The position numbers and the translations under genes are program-made. A stretch of 64,000 bases of DNA from G963676795 sp963677215 (GTDB taxonomy: Bacteria; Desulfobacterota; Desulfuromonadia; Desulfuromonadales; Geopsychrobacteraceae), in the NCBI GenBank assembly GCA_963677215.1, contig OY781919.1, forward strand, positions 4,154,001-4,218,000, read 5' to 3'. Each line of letters begins with the position of its first letter. Position 1 is the stretch's first letter. This document shows, piece after piece, positions 41,550 to 50,595 of this stretch. A model generated the notes under the pieces. That model was not told where the DNA came from. It searched no databases and was given only the letters and a program-made list of their open reading frames with translations.

Positions 41550-43466
41550 ATGAAAATGATGAGCGGAACAACCTATAAAGTTGTTTTCAACGGTGAACTT
41601 GCATTTGACACCGATGAAGAAGAAGCGAAGGCCAATCTTGTCGAAAAATGCAAATACCAGCCTGCCGTTGCCGAACGTTTTTTTTCCGCAAGCACAGTGG
41701 TCATCAAAAAGAATCTCGATGCGGAGGCGGCCAACCGCTGCAAAAATTTCTTTTCGCAGATCGGCATCCTTGTCGATATCGTCGATGAGAACCCGCCCCC
41801 TTCTCCCAAACTTGATGTCAATCCGCCTCCCATCACCCGGACTGTCGTAAAGCAGGGACGCACCTGTCCGAAGTGCCAGGCGGAAAACCAGCCTGGCGAG
41901 ACCTGTGATGCCTGCGGCCTTATTTTTGCCCGCTTTGAAGCGGCCCAGTCCCGCCGCTACAGCCAGGACGAAGCACTGATCAACGAACCGTTCGACAACA
42001 ATGAAGAAGACTCGGGGAACTATCTTGACAAACACCCCGAGCAGCTGTTCCTGCTCAAGGCCCTAGGCGTCATCGTCGTCCTGCTCCTGCTGCAGAATGT
42101 CCTGAGGGACTTTCTGCCGATCTTCATCCTGGTTTTCCCGATCGGCTTCTTTGCCTACATCCGCCTCCAGGCCGCGGCCAGCGGCGAATCAACCATACAG
42201 TTGTTGAGCCAGCACATCACCTTCATGCCGGTGATGTACGCCAAGGAAGAGCGCAAACAGCAGTATGTCGCCAAGGCGACTTACATCCTGATTCTGGTCA
42301 ATGTCCTGGTCTTCTATCTGTTCCAGCTGACGGCACCGGAACAGTTTATCGCCAACAACCTGATCTTCCTCCCTCTGGAACCGAGCGCCTTCAATATTCC
42401 ACTGAGCATGATCAGCGCCCTCTTCCTGCATGGCGGTCAGGGCCACCTGTGGGGCAACATGCTCTTTCTCTGGGCGGTCGGAACCGTCGTCGAACGCAGA
42501 ATCGGCACCATCCGCTTTGTCATTTTTTACCTGATCAGCGGCATTGCCGGCAATCTGCTCTACCTGGCCAGTTGCGCAGCAATCGACAACCCCGCTCATA
42601 TACTAGGTGCGTCCGGCGCTATTTCCGGGGTCATGGGCCTGTTTGCCGTGCGCTGCTACTTCAAGAGCATGACCTTTCCGCTGCCGCTTCTCGGCATCTT
42701 CTCGCTGATTTTTCCGGTCAGTCTCAAGGTGACCCTCAATTCACTGGTCATCATCGGCCTGTTCGTACTGGCCGATCTGGGCGGCGGGCTGGAGCAGCTT
42801 CAAGGCGCCAACCACTCAAACATTGGCCACTTTGCCCACCTCGGCGGGGTCATCGCCGGAATCCTGCTGGCCTTCCTGTTCAAAATGAATGAGGATGCTG
42901 TACTGGAAAGGCACATGGAACTGGGCAGCGATGCCGTCGGGGCAAAGATCGGCAGTGGCAGCACCCAAAAAGGAGAAGAATCATTACGCCAACTGCTGAA
43001 GAAGGATCCTCAGAACAGTGCCGCGCAATTGCTGCTCGCCAGGTTGCGCTCCAAATTCGGCGCTAGCGACGAAGGACAGAAGCTCTATCGCAAGGTCATC
43101 CCCACCCTGGCTCAGGAGAATCCCGAAGAAGCGATGATCGCCTACCACGAATACACCAGGCTGTACATGGAACATCTCGACCCGGACACCCTGTACCGCC
43201 TGGCCACCATCTATCACCGCCACCAGGACCCGGAAATGGCGACCCACTGCCTTGAACGAATCTGCCAGAATGACCAGACCCAGCCGCTGGTTCTGGAAAA
43301 ATCGCTATTCCAGTGTGCCAGGATCCTGGAGAGTCAACAGCTCTATGACGCGGCCGCAGATTATTACCAGCGCTGCATCGACAGATTCCCGACCTCCTCT
43401 CTGGGACGGAAAGCTCAAATGCGGCTCAACCAGATGGGCTCGGGGGCTTCTCCGGCCACGGCCTGA
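41550..43466 (+). CDS. Rhomboid protease with N-terminal zinc ribbon and C-terminal TPR
   Basis: A 638-residue membrane protein. Residues about 1-95 resemble a small alpha/beta domain. A zinc ribbon with C-P-K-C...C-D-A-C is at about 110-130. A TM pair precedes a six-helix rhomboid core (about 245-450) with catalytic Ser in G-A-S-G-A-I-S-G (about 353) and His in H-F-A-H-L-G-G (about 432). The C-terminal 170 residues are TPR-like helices. Rhomboids cleave transmembrane helices inside the lipid bilayer. The extra domains suggest substrate or partner recruitment. The start follows AGGGGA. Confidence 0.9.
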   Translation: MKMMSGTTYKVVFNGELAFDTDEEEAKANLVEKCKYQPAVAERFFSASTVVIKKNLDAEAANRCKNFFSQIGILVDIVDENPPPSPKLDVNPPPITRTVVKQGRTCPKCQAENQPGETCDACGLIFARFEAAQSRRYSQDEALINEPFDNNEEDSGNYLDKHPEQLFLLKALGVIVVLLLLQNVLRDFLPIFILVFPIGFFAYIRLQAAASGESTIQLLSQHITFMPVMYAKEERKQQYVAKATYILILVNVLVFYLFQLTAPEQFIANNLIFLPLEPSAFNIPLSMISALFLHGGQGHLWGNMLFLWAVGTVVERRIGTIRFVIFYLISGIAGNLLYLASCAAIDNPAHILGASGAISGVMGLFAVRCYFKSMTFPLPLLGIFSLIFPVSLKVTLNSLVIIGLFVLADLGGGLEQLQGANHSNIGHFAHLGGVIAGILLAFLFKMNEDAVLERHMELGSDAVGAKIGSGSTQKGEESLRQLLKKDPQNSAAQLLLARLRSKFGASDEGQKLYRKVIPTLAQENPEEAMIAYHEYTRLYMEHLDPDTLYRLATIYHRHQDPEMATHCLERICQNDQTQPLVLEKSLFQCARILESQQLYDAAADYYQRCIDRFPTSSLGRKAQMRLNQMGSGASPATA

Positions 43467-43601
43467 GCCCCCTCACCACCGAGCCCGACACCCCTTGTTG
43501 CGGGGCAAGCTTCATCCGCTGAACAACTGTCCTGTTTTCTTGTTTACTGGCCGGGAAATGTCGACTAGAATTCCAAATTCTCAGGTTGCCGGCTTCTTGA
43601 A

Positions 43602-44033
43602 ATTCGGTTCTGCCCGTTGATGAGCGACAGCTCACCTTGGGGCGCGTTCCGTTTCGCCGGCATGTGCCAACAGCGCATGGTACTACTGGTTTAGGTCGTT
43701 ATTAAAAGAGTTTCCTTTACGATCAAAGGAAAGGAAGTCGTCTGGCGGAACGAGACCCGCCGGTTCTGGTTCTGATGCTGTTATAATCAAAACCACGGAG
43801 TCGCGCCCCCGTACGGCGCCCTCCTTTTGGCCTGGGCTCCAAAAGGAGGCAAAAACGCCCTTTTAAAACTGGCGAAAATTGACAGAACTTACTTCGTCAG
43901 CTAACAGCTACAATAAACAGCGCGCCCGACGATGAGCTACGCTCATCTGATGGGCAGAATCGAAAAACTCAGCAAAGCTGAGTTTCTATATAAACCAATT
44001 GGAACAACCCCTGTGTGACATCCAAGGGGAGCT
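43602..44033. repeat. Dispersed noncoding repeat, copy A, with inverted ends
   Basis: This copy is similar along its length to 52169-52626. Its left end (43606-43646) and right end (43921-43961) are inverted repeats of about 40 bp, each containing a GATGAGC-type hairpin. Downstream hairpins follow at 43965-43985 (AAACTCAGC loop AAA) and 44008-44029 (CCCCT stem). No convincing coding frame or transposase was found. The rest of 43467-44098 has no gene. Confidence 0.85.
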
Positions 44034-44098
44034 ACAAATTCAGGGAATCCAATTCCCATTTTTATTGAAATCAATTTTTCCTAAGGGCTTTTAAAACA

Positions 44099-45481
44099 AT
44101 GAAAGTAACCAATGTCTCGATCCTTCCGACCGAAGCAGCGACCCGGGCTCAGCGTCCGGCGCTGACCCCCGAACTTCTGGCCGCCAGTGGCGCCCGTTAT
44201 TCACGGAACAACGAGGGGCTGGGAGCGATTCTGGATAAGATTGATACCAACAACCTGGACAAATCGGTCGACAGCATCTTCAAGATGATCGACTACGGTC
44301 ATCAGTCGATCGCCGACATGGCTCCGGTCGCCATGTTCATCGACGACATCTCTATTCTGCTCGCCTACCTGGTCTGGAGCTGGTGCCCAACCGCCGGTGG
44401 CCAGGAATCGTCGACCCGCTATATTCAGCTCGACCGTTCAGGACTGGTCGATCCGCAGCTGTTCGGCCTACCACAGGAGCAGCACAGTGAGTGGTTCGCC
44501 TACATGGATGACTGCTTTGATGCCTACGCTTCGGCACTCTCCTTCTGGGATCAGATCGGCAACGAAAACTTTGAGCTGACCGGCATACCGCAGAGCCTGC
44601 TCAACGATCCCAGCGACAAAGCTCAAAAACAGATTGCCCGCATGAAACGCAACTATGCCTTCGACCGGGCGCGCTATTTCCTTCCGGTCGCCGCAAAGAC
44701 CAACATCATGCTGGTCATGTCTTCTCGCGGATGGACCCAACTCTGCCAGAACCTGCTTTCTCACTGGTTGCCGGAAGCCCAGCTGCTCGGCAAAAAAATC
44801 AGGGAGGAACTGGAGCTGAGTGCTCCACGCATGGTCAAACACGCCGAGCAGAAGCCCTCGTACACAGCCGGACATGACAAAGAGTTCGCCAGCAATGCAG
44901 TGGAAGCCAAAGGGCTTCAATTAGCGGGAGAGGAATCCTCCTGCGATGCGACGACAGAGCTGCTGCTGCCGGCGGGAATCAGCGAGGCCGATCTGGTTGA
45001 AGCGCTGGTCGATCATGACAACCGTTACGCCTATATCGGCTCCGCGGCTTGCCGGACTGCGGTCCGCGCCAGTTGGAAAGCGATGGCGATCGCCGAAATC
45101 CGCGACCTGAACCGGCACAGAACCGGTCAGAAATACTGCCCGCTGATTCCGGTTGGCTTCTATTGTGCCAAGGAACAATTACCTAAAGGAACGCTGCTGG
45201 AGAAGAAATATTCCCGGATCGGTGCGCACTCAACAACCACCAGTCGCACGCTGCTGGCAGAGAAAGCCCCGGGGTATGCGGCCTGGCTGCTGCTGGGATC
45301 GCAGTTCCGCTTCGAACATACTACGACCCTCGACAAGTTCATTTATGAAGCTGAGCTGCGTACCGGGACGGGCGCTCACTACCAGTACGCTGCCCACCTG
45401 CGTGATGCTGTGCTGGCTCTGAAAGATAACTATCCGCTGCTATCTGCTGCGATTCCGTTGGGAACGGCAGAACCGGAATGA
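44099..45481 (+). CDS. Tandem ThyX-like protein (FAD-dependent thymidylate synthase family)
   Basis: A 460-residue protein, about twice normal ThyX length, with two ThyX-like halves (about 1-230 and 240-460). In the first half the ThyX motif RHR-X7-S has become S-W-C...E-S-S-T-R-Y: Arg-His-Arg lost, S-x-R-Y kept. In the second half R-H-R-T-G-Q is kept, while the Ser is Leu. Each half thus keeps part of the usual site. ThyX makes dTMP from dUMP using FAD and methylene-THF; whether this protein does is unclear. The gene begins 65 nt after the repeat element and has a weak ribosome site. Its stop abuts the convergent kinase gene with no gap. Confidence 0.8.
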   Translation: MKVTNVSILPTEAATRAQRPALTPELLAASGARYSRNNEGLGAILDKIDTNNLDKSVDSIFKMIDYGHQSIADMAPVAMFIDDISILLAYLVWSWCPTAGGQESSTRYIQLDRSGLVDPQLFGLPQEQHSEWFAYMDDCFDAYASALSFWDQIGNENFELTGIPQSLLNDPSDKAQKQIARMKRNYAFDRARYFLPVAAKTNIMLVMSSRGWTQLCQNLLSHWLPEAQLLGKKIREELELSAPRMVKHAEQKPSYTAGHDKEFASNAVEAKGLQLAGEESSCDATTELLLPAGISEADLVEALVDHDNRYAYIGSAACRTAVRASWKAMAIAEIRDLNRHRTGQKYCPLIPVGFYCAKEQLPKGTLLEKKYSRIGAHSTTTSRTLLAEKAPGYAAWLLLGSQFRFEHTTTLDKFIYEAELRTGTGAHYQYAAHLRDAVLALKDNYPLLSAAIPLGTAEPE

Positions 45482-47122
45482 TCAGAGCGATCTGGAGCAG
45501 GCCTCGGCTACGGCCAGCTCCAGATCGACAAAACGGAATGGCTTGGCGACCGCTGCGACAAATCCGTGTGACGCGTATTCGGCCATCAACTCATCATTGA
45601 CATAGCCGCTGGTGACAATAATGGGCGCCTCGGCGTTCAGCTTCCAGATTTCTCGGGACGCCTGCCAGCCTCCGACACCTTCAGCGACGACCAGATCCAT
45701 AACCACCACATCCGGCGGACTGCCTTTTTCCAGCTCCTGCTGATAAAGCTGGACGGCCACATGTCCATCAGCGGCCTGCAGAATCTCATAGCCCATTTCA
45801 CGCAACATCTCGGCCAGCATGAAACGTACGATCTCTTCATCATCCATGATCAGCGCGGTTTTGTGCTCAGGGGGAGCCGGAGCACTATCCTCAGGTTGTC
45901 CTTCTGTAACCATCTGGGCATCGGGGTGAGCCGGAAGAGAAATGACAAAGGTTGTCCCCTCTCCCAGCCGGGAATTCACCTCTATCGTCCCGTCATGACG
46001 GGCGATGATCGACTGGGTCGACGCCAGACCGAGCCCCGTCCCGGTTTTCTTGGTGGTGAAGTAAGGTTCAAAGATATTGGCCAGATCCTCTTCGGCAATA
46101 CCGACACCATTATCCTTGACGCTGATCTGGATAAAGGGGTTCCCTCTGGCATCCCTGACGTTGTTCAGGTTCAGAGTCACCACCCCTCCGTTAGGCATGG
46201 CCTGTTGAGCGTTGAGGACCAGGTTGGTGACAACCTGACTGAGCTGCCCCTGATCGGCCACTACCGGCCAAAGGTTCTCGTCGGCTTCAAACACCAGGGA
46301 ATATCTGTCCAGCTTGAGGATGAAATTGGCACTTTCACGGAGCAGTTCCTTCAGGTGTACCAGTTCCTTCTGGCTCTCCTCTCCCCCCTTGGCAAAATTC
46401 ATCAACTGACTGGTCAGGGTCGAAGCATTATCCAGAGCCTTCAAGGCGGAATCGAGCAGCCGAGCAGAGATATGTCCTGCCGGCAGTTGCATGCGAGCCA
46501 TCTCGATATTGCCGAACAGACCGGTCAGCAGATTGTTGAAATCATGTGCAATTCCACCGGCAAAGACGCCGAGAGTTTCAAATTTTTTCAGCTGAGCCTG
46601 CTTTTCTTCCGCCTCTTTAAGAGCCGTCACATCCTGAACAAAACACTCCAGATAGGAATCCTCGCCGGGTTCCCGGATTGAGGCATTGAGCATGACATCG
46701 ATCTGCTCACCATCAGCCGTAAGAAAGCGGGTTTCAAAGGCAATGACCGATTCTTCCCTGCGCAGCGTCTCCCAGAGAAGCTTGTAGCTGTTCGGGTCGA
46801 CAAAAAGATCGGCCAGAGAAATCCCGGAACAGAGCGCTTCAGGGGAAGGATAGCGGCAGATAGAAACCATGGCCGGATTGGCAACAACAATCCGGCCGTC
46901 CAGACGGGCCTGAAAAATGCCACTCAGAGCTTCGGAGAAAATCCGTTCGTACCTGTCTTTTTCCTCCCTGAGTTCCTCCATCTTGACCTGCAACTCGGGG
47001 TAGTAGCTTTTGCGCGCGGAGAAACTGCCGAGGCCGATAATACTGTCGACCTGCTCCTGGGCTTCGGCGTCATGCTCATGGTTGGGCTCGGAAGAGCGTT
47101 TGATGTCGTCTGGACTTGACAT
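45482..47122 (-). CDS. Cytosolic PAS hybrid histidine kinase
   Basis: A 546-residue kinase without membrane helices. A short coiled segment (about 40-60) precedes a PAS domain (about 60-165; Y-E-R-I-F-S-E-A-L-S-G-I-F). The HisKA box has G-G-I-A-H-D-F-N-N-L-L-T (about 188-200). HATPase_c boxes are D-N-G-V-G-I-A and G-T-G-L-G-L-A-S. The receiver (about 420-540) has phospho-Asp in V-V-V-M-D-L-V. It lies 20 nt after the alcohol dehydrogenase gene on the same strand and may be co-transcribed. Confidence 0.92.
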   Translation of the reverse strand: MSSPDDIKRSSEPNHEHDAEAQEQVDSIIGLGSFSARKSYYPELQVKMEELREEKDRYERIFSEALSGIFQARLDGRIVVANPAMVSICRYPSPEALCSGISLADLFVDPNSYKLLWETLRREESVIAFETRFLTADGEQIDVMLNASIREPGEDSYLECFVQDVTALKEAEEKQAQLKKFETLGVFAGGIAHDFNNLLTGLFGNIEMARMQLPAGHISARLLDSALKALDNASTLTSQLMNFAKGGEESQKELVHLKELLRESANFILKLDRYSLVFEADENLWPVVADQGQLSQVVTNLVLNAQQAMPNGGVVTLNLNNVRDARGNPFIQISVKDNGVGIAEEDLANIFEPYFTTKKTGTGLGLASTQSIIARHDGTIEVNSRLGEGTTFVISLPAHPDAQMVTEGQPEDSAPAPPEHKTALIMDDEEIVRFMLAEMLREMGYEILQAADGHVAVQLYQQELEKGSPPDVVVMDLVVAEGVGGWQASREIWKLNAEAPIIVTSGYVNDELMAEYASHGFVAAVAKPFRFVDLELAVAEACSRSL

Positions 47123-47142
47123 AACAGCCTATCAATTCAAAT

Positions 47143-48303
47143 TTACAAGGCTTCGCGATAAATAACTTCAAGGTCAGCCTTGCTGGCCCTGCGCGGGTTG
47201 GTCAGCATGCAGGCATCGCTGATCGCTTTTTTGGAAAGATCAGGCAGGTCGGCCCCCTTGACCCCCTTGTATCCCAGGGTATTGGCGACCCCCGCGCGTT
47301 TTTTCAGATCGAGAACCTGAACCATCAGCCGGGATTTGATTTCGCGGCTGTTAAGACCGCGGACATCCACCCCGAAGGCTCCGGCGATGACCCTGAACTT
47401 ATCGACCGATGCGTCGTAGTTGAAATCGATGACATGCTCCAGCAGCATGGCATTACATTCACCATGCGCAAGATCGAGGAAACCTCCCAGGCTGTGAGCC
47501 ATGGCATGGACCGCACCCAGACTGGCATTGGAAAAGGCCAGTCCGGCTTTCATGCTGCCGAGCATCAGTTTTTCCCGCAGTTCCAGATCATTCGGTGTTT
47601 TCAAGGACTGCTCCAGGTTCTGATAGACCAGCTGAATCGCCTCGAGGGCCGAGGCGTCGGTCAGAACCCCGCTGCCCGTCGAGACATAGGCTTCAACGGC
47701 GTGAGTCAAGGCATCGAGAGCGGTGCAAGCGGTCAGATAATCCGATTTTGTCGTAGTCGTCTCCGGGTCGATCAGAGCCACATCAGGAACGATCGCTTTG
47801 CTGACGATGGCGATCTTTTTGAATTCCTGACGATTGGAAAGGATGCAGAACTGGGAAACATCGGCGGAAGTCCCGGCCGTTGTCGGCACGAAGATCATCG
47901 GCGGGACCGGCTGATAAATCTTGTCGACCCCTTCAAAGTTGAGGATGTCGGCCCGATTGGTCGAAACGATGCCGATTCCCTTGGCACAGTCCATCGGGCT
48001 GCCGCCGCCGATCGAAACGATAACGTCGCAACCTTCCCGTTCGTAAAGAGCTGCGCCTGCCATGACTTCGGTGTTACGCGGATTCGGCGTCACATCGGAA
48101 AAAACGACGTAAGCGATACCGACATCATCAAGGCTTTTCTTGACATCCTGCAGCCACGGCGTCTGAGCAACTCCCGGATCTGTCACCAGCATGACCTTGG
48201 TCGCCATGAACTGTTTCGCATAACGACCAACGAAGTTCCGTGAGCCGACACCGAAGATGATCTCGGGAGCGACGAATTTTCGCAGTGCGGACGGTCCAGC
48301 CAT
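47143..48303 (-). CDS. Iron-containing alcohol dehydrogenase
   Basis: A 386-residue group III Fe-ADH. NAD-binding G-G-G-S-P-M-D-C-A-K (about 99-108), then T-T-A-G-T-S-A-D-V, and metal-ligand region with A-M-A-H-S-L-G-G and H-G-E-C-N-A-M-L-L (about 265-290). Such enzymes interconvert alcohols and aldehydes with NAD(H), and are prominent in fermenting Pelobacter relatives that oxidise ethanol. The exact substrate is not deducible. Confidence 0.92.
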   Translation of the reverse strand: MAGPSALRKFVAPEIIFGVGSRNFVGRYAKQFMATKVMLVTDPGVAQTPWLQDVKKSLDDVGIAYVVFSDVTPNPRNTEVMAGAALYEREGCDVIVSIGGGSPMDCAKGIGIVSTNRADILNFEGVDKIYQPVPPMIFVPTTAGTSADVSQFCILSNRQEFKKIAIVSKAIVPDVALIDPETTTTKSDYLTACTALDALTHAVEAYVSTGSGVLTDASALEAIQLVYQNLEQSLKTPNDLELREKLMLGSMKAGLAFSNASLGAVHAMAHSLGGFLDLAHGECNAMLLEHVIDFNYDASVDKFRVIAGAFGVDVRGLNSREIKSRLMVQVLDLKKRAGVANTLGYKGVKGADLPDLSKKAISDACMLTNPRRASKADLEVIYREAL

Positions 48304-48421
48304 AACTGTCTCCTTTAGCAGTGTTCGCAGCGTCCCGGCAAGTCAGGCAATTATAGCGAACATCCTCCCCCCGAATTATATAATTAACAGTATAACAATC
48401 GTTTCTCAGAATGCCTTACAT

Positions 48422-49276
48422 CTATTTTCCCAGCGAGCTGATAATACCGCGCACTGCTGCAGGAATATCCGCTGGCAGCACAACCAGCTTGGCGTTATTC
48501 GAATCGGCCATCTTGCGCATCGACTCGATATACTTCTCACCGAGAATGAACATGGCCGGCAGCTCGTTCCCCTGGATCGCCTGGGTGACCTTATCGATCG
48601 CCGTCTGGCTGGCTTGGGCCAGAACGACCTTGGCCTCAGCGTCGCGGCGTGACGCTTCAAGCCGACCGTCAGCCTCCAGAATCGCTGCGGTCTTCTCGCC
48701 ATCGGCGCGGGTGACGGTCGCCCGACGTTGACGTTCGGCTGCGGCCTGCTCTTCCATCGCCTTCTGCATGGTCTGCGAAGGGTTGATATCCTGGATTTCA
48801 ACCGTCTTCAGAGTGATCCCCCAGTCGGCGATATCCTCTGAGATGCTGATCTTCAGCTTGGCTTTGATCTCCTCACGTGATGAGAGTGCGTCATCGAGAT
48901 CCATCTCGCCGATGATCGAACGCAGCGAGGTCTGAACCAGGTTCCTGATCGCCAGACGATAGTCTTCGACGCCATAGACCGCTTTTTCCGGCGAGACAAT
49001 GTTGATGTAGGCCACGGCGTTGGCGATGATCACGACATTGTCACGGGTGATGACCTCCTGCGAAGGGATATCAAGAACGATATCCTTGGTCGTCGCCTTG
49101 TAGGCAACGCTGTCAATATAGGGCACGATGATGTTCAGTCCTGGATTCAGCGTCTTGTGATATTTCCCCAGCCGCTGAACGACATGTTTTGAGCCCTGAG
49201 GTACGATGCGCACCCCGAGGCCAATCGTCATGATGACAAGAAATGCCAGAACCAGCACAACAATAAGACCAGCCAT
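48422..49276 (-). CDS. SPFH-domain stomatin-like protein (QmcA/paraslipin type)
   Basis: A 284-residue protein with an N-terminal membrane helix (about 3-25), SPFH domain (about 26-200; V-P-Q-G-S-K-H-V-V-Q-R-L-G-K-Y), and C-terminal coiled coil with Ala/Glu-rich A-A-A-E-R-Q-R-R-A. It scaffolds membrane microdomains or proteases. It follows the NfeD-like gene by 31 nt, the usual slipin/NfeD pairing. Confidence 0.93.
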   Translation of the reverse strand: MAGLIVVLVLAFLVIMTIGLGVRIVPQGSKHVVQRLGKYHKTLNPGLNIIVPYIDSVAYKATTKDIVLDIPSQEVITRDNVVIIANAVAYINIVSPEKAVYGVEDYRLAIRNLVQTSLRSIIGEMDLDDALSSREEIKAKLKISISEDIADWGITLKTVEIQDINPSQTMQKAMEEQAAAERQRRATVTRADGEKTAAILEADGRLEASRRDAEAKVVLAQASQTAIDKVTQAIQGNELPAMFILGEKYIESMRKMADSNNAKLVVLPADIPAAVRGIISSLGK

Positions 49277-49307
49277 AAAACCCCCGTTTTTTTTCAGTTA
49301 ATGATGT

Positions 49308-49769
49308 TCAGTTGATCCGCTTTTCGACGACCAGGGTATTCCCTGAAATATCGATAACATAGACCCGGTCACCGACAGCGACTTCCTGCTGACAGTAAAA
49401 AGGCCATTCCTCCGAGCCGAGCAGTGGGGTCGCAAATCGGACATAGCCGTTCTGGTTTTCAACGGGAGCCTTGATGACCTGCCCGCTCTCTCCCAGGATC
49501 GCTTCTCTGGCCATCCCTGCCTTGGTTCTATCGGCCATGAACGGCTTGAAAAATCGGAACCAGAGGATGGTAAAAACAACAGACGAAATCACCCAGAGCA
49601 GCAGCTGAACGGTAAATCCCAACGCAGGAAAAACCAGCATGATCAGCCCGACCAGCAATCCCCCAAGCCCGAACCAGAAGGAAATGAAACTCGGCAGCAG
49701 CATTTCAGCAATCAGCAGGATCATGCCGAAGACCAACCAGTGCCAATACAGGACCTGAACTTCCATCAC
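49308..49769 (-). CDS. NfeD-like membrane protein
   Basis: A 153-residue short-form NfeD: two to three membrane helices (about 8-27, 33-55 and 58-75), then a soluble OB-fold domain (about 85-153) with G-E-S-G-Q-V-I-K-A-P and G-D-R-V-Y-V-I-D-I-S-G. The protease domain of long NfeD is absent. It works with the stomatin-like partner downstream. Confidence 0.9.
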   Translation of the reverse strand: MMEVQVLYWHWLVFGMILLIAEMLLPSFISFWFGLGGLLVGLIMLVFPALGFTVQLLLWVISSVVFTILWFRFFKPFMADRTKAGMAREAILGESGQVIKAPVENQNGYVRFATPLLGSEEWPFYCQQEVAVGDRVYVIDISGNTLVVEKRIN

Positions 49770-49939
49770 ACCTCACACGTCACACATCATGGTTGAAAAA
49801 CAAAGATAACATTTCTGAAGTTTAGCACCATGGTATTCAATGAGTAACAACAGCTGACCTTTATTACGAAGATAATATATAGGAACTACTTAGAATGGAA
49901 CTAAATATAAAGTTTTTCTCATGACAATGGATCAAAAAA

Positions 49940-50176
49940 ATGAAAAAAATTCTTATCGTATTTACGCTTCTTGCCATCAGTACATCGTTCGCCTGTGCTG
50001 CGCCACAGGGGCCTCCGGCCAATGATGAACTGGGCAAAGCACTCAAGGAATGTATGGCCTCAGCCTCCAAGGACTCAAGTGGGCACCCCAACCGTACTGA
50101 AGTTGACCAATGTATGAGCGAAAAAGGTTTCATCAAACCGGAAGGACGCCCTAGCTCGGAACCACCGCAACAATGA
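49940..50176 (+). CDS. Small periplasmic two-Cys protein
   Basis: A 78-residue exported protein: signal peptide (M-K-K-I-L-I-V-F-T-L-L, cleavage near A-C-A-A), then two Cys about 20 residues apart (K-E-C-M and Q-C-M) that may form one disulfide, and a Pro/Ser tail. No named family recognised. The ribosome site is weak. It does not clearly belong to an operon. Confidence 0.6.
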   Translation: MKKILIVFTLLAISTSFACAAPQGPPANDELGKALKECMASASKDSSGHPNRTEVDQCMSEKGFIKPEGRPSSEPPQQ

Positions 50177-50314
50177 TAGATCTGGAGTCCCTCAGGGGGG
50201 CTCCAGGCACAGTGTTCGCCATATTTTTTCCCGGACAAACCTGCTTGCCGTACAACTTATCTGAGCTAAAATATATGGTGTACGCCCCCTTTCGGGACGA
50301 AAAAGGAGAGTCAC

Positions 50315-50485
50315 ATGGATAGAAAGCTGACCAGCCTTGAAGATTCCCGCATTTCAGCGTTTCAAGCACCGCCACGCATGACTGAAAAACTCTGGCAGAG
50401 CCCTCAGAAAAACTGCAAAAACTGCCCTTACTGCAATCAGGACGTCGATACCTATCCCTGTGCGCAGTGCCATACCCGGCACTAG
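50315..50485 (+). CDS. 56-residue zinc-ribbon protein
   Basis: A short frame from ATG 50315 to TAG 50483-50485 has a clear AAGGAG 6 nt upstream. The peptide ends in C-K-N-C-P-Y-C-N and C-A-Q-C-H-T-R-H, a zinc-ribbon-like pattern. It is too short to score well in gene finders, but the ribosome site and the Cys pairs make it credible. Function unknown. It precedes the DUF4139 gene by 110 nt on the same strand. Confidence 0.65.
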   Translation: MDRKLTSLEDSRISAFQAPPRMTEKLWQSPQKNCKNCPYCNQDVDTYPCAQCHTRH

Positions 50486-50595
50486 GCAGCGGGGATCCGG
50501 ACTGGCATAACATCCTGAAAAAACGGCGCAATGCAAGGGCAAATCTGTTAGAATATTGTCTTCTTCGTTCCCCTATTAAATTTAATGAGGTTACA

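Noticed and set aside
43467..44098. Insertion sequence or transposase remnant at the repeat copies
   Set aside because: No transposase-like frame and no clear target duplication; only the inverted ends resemble a mobile element.
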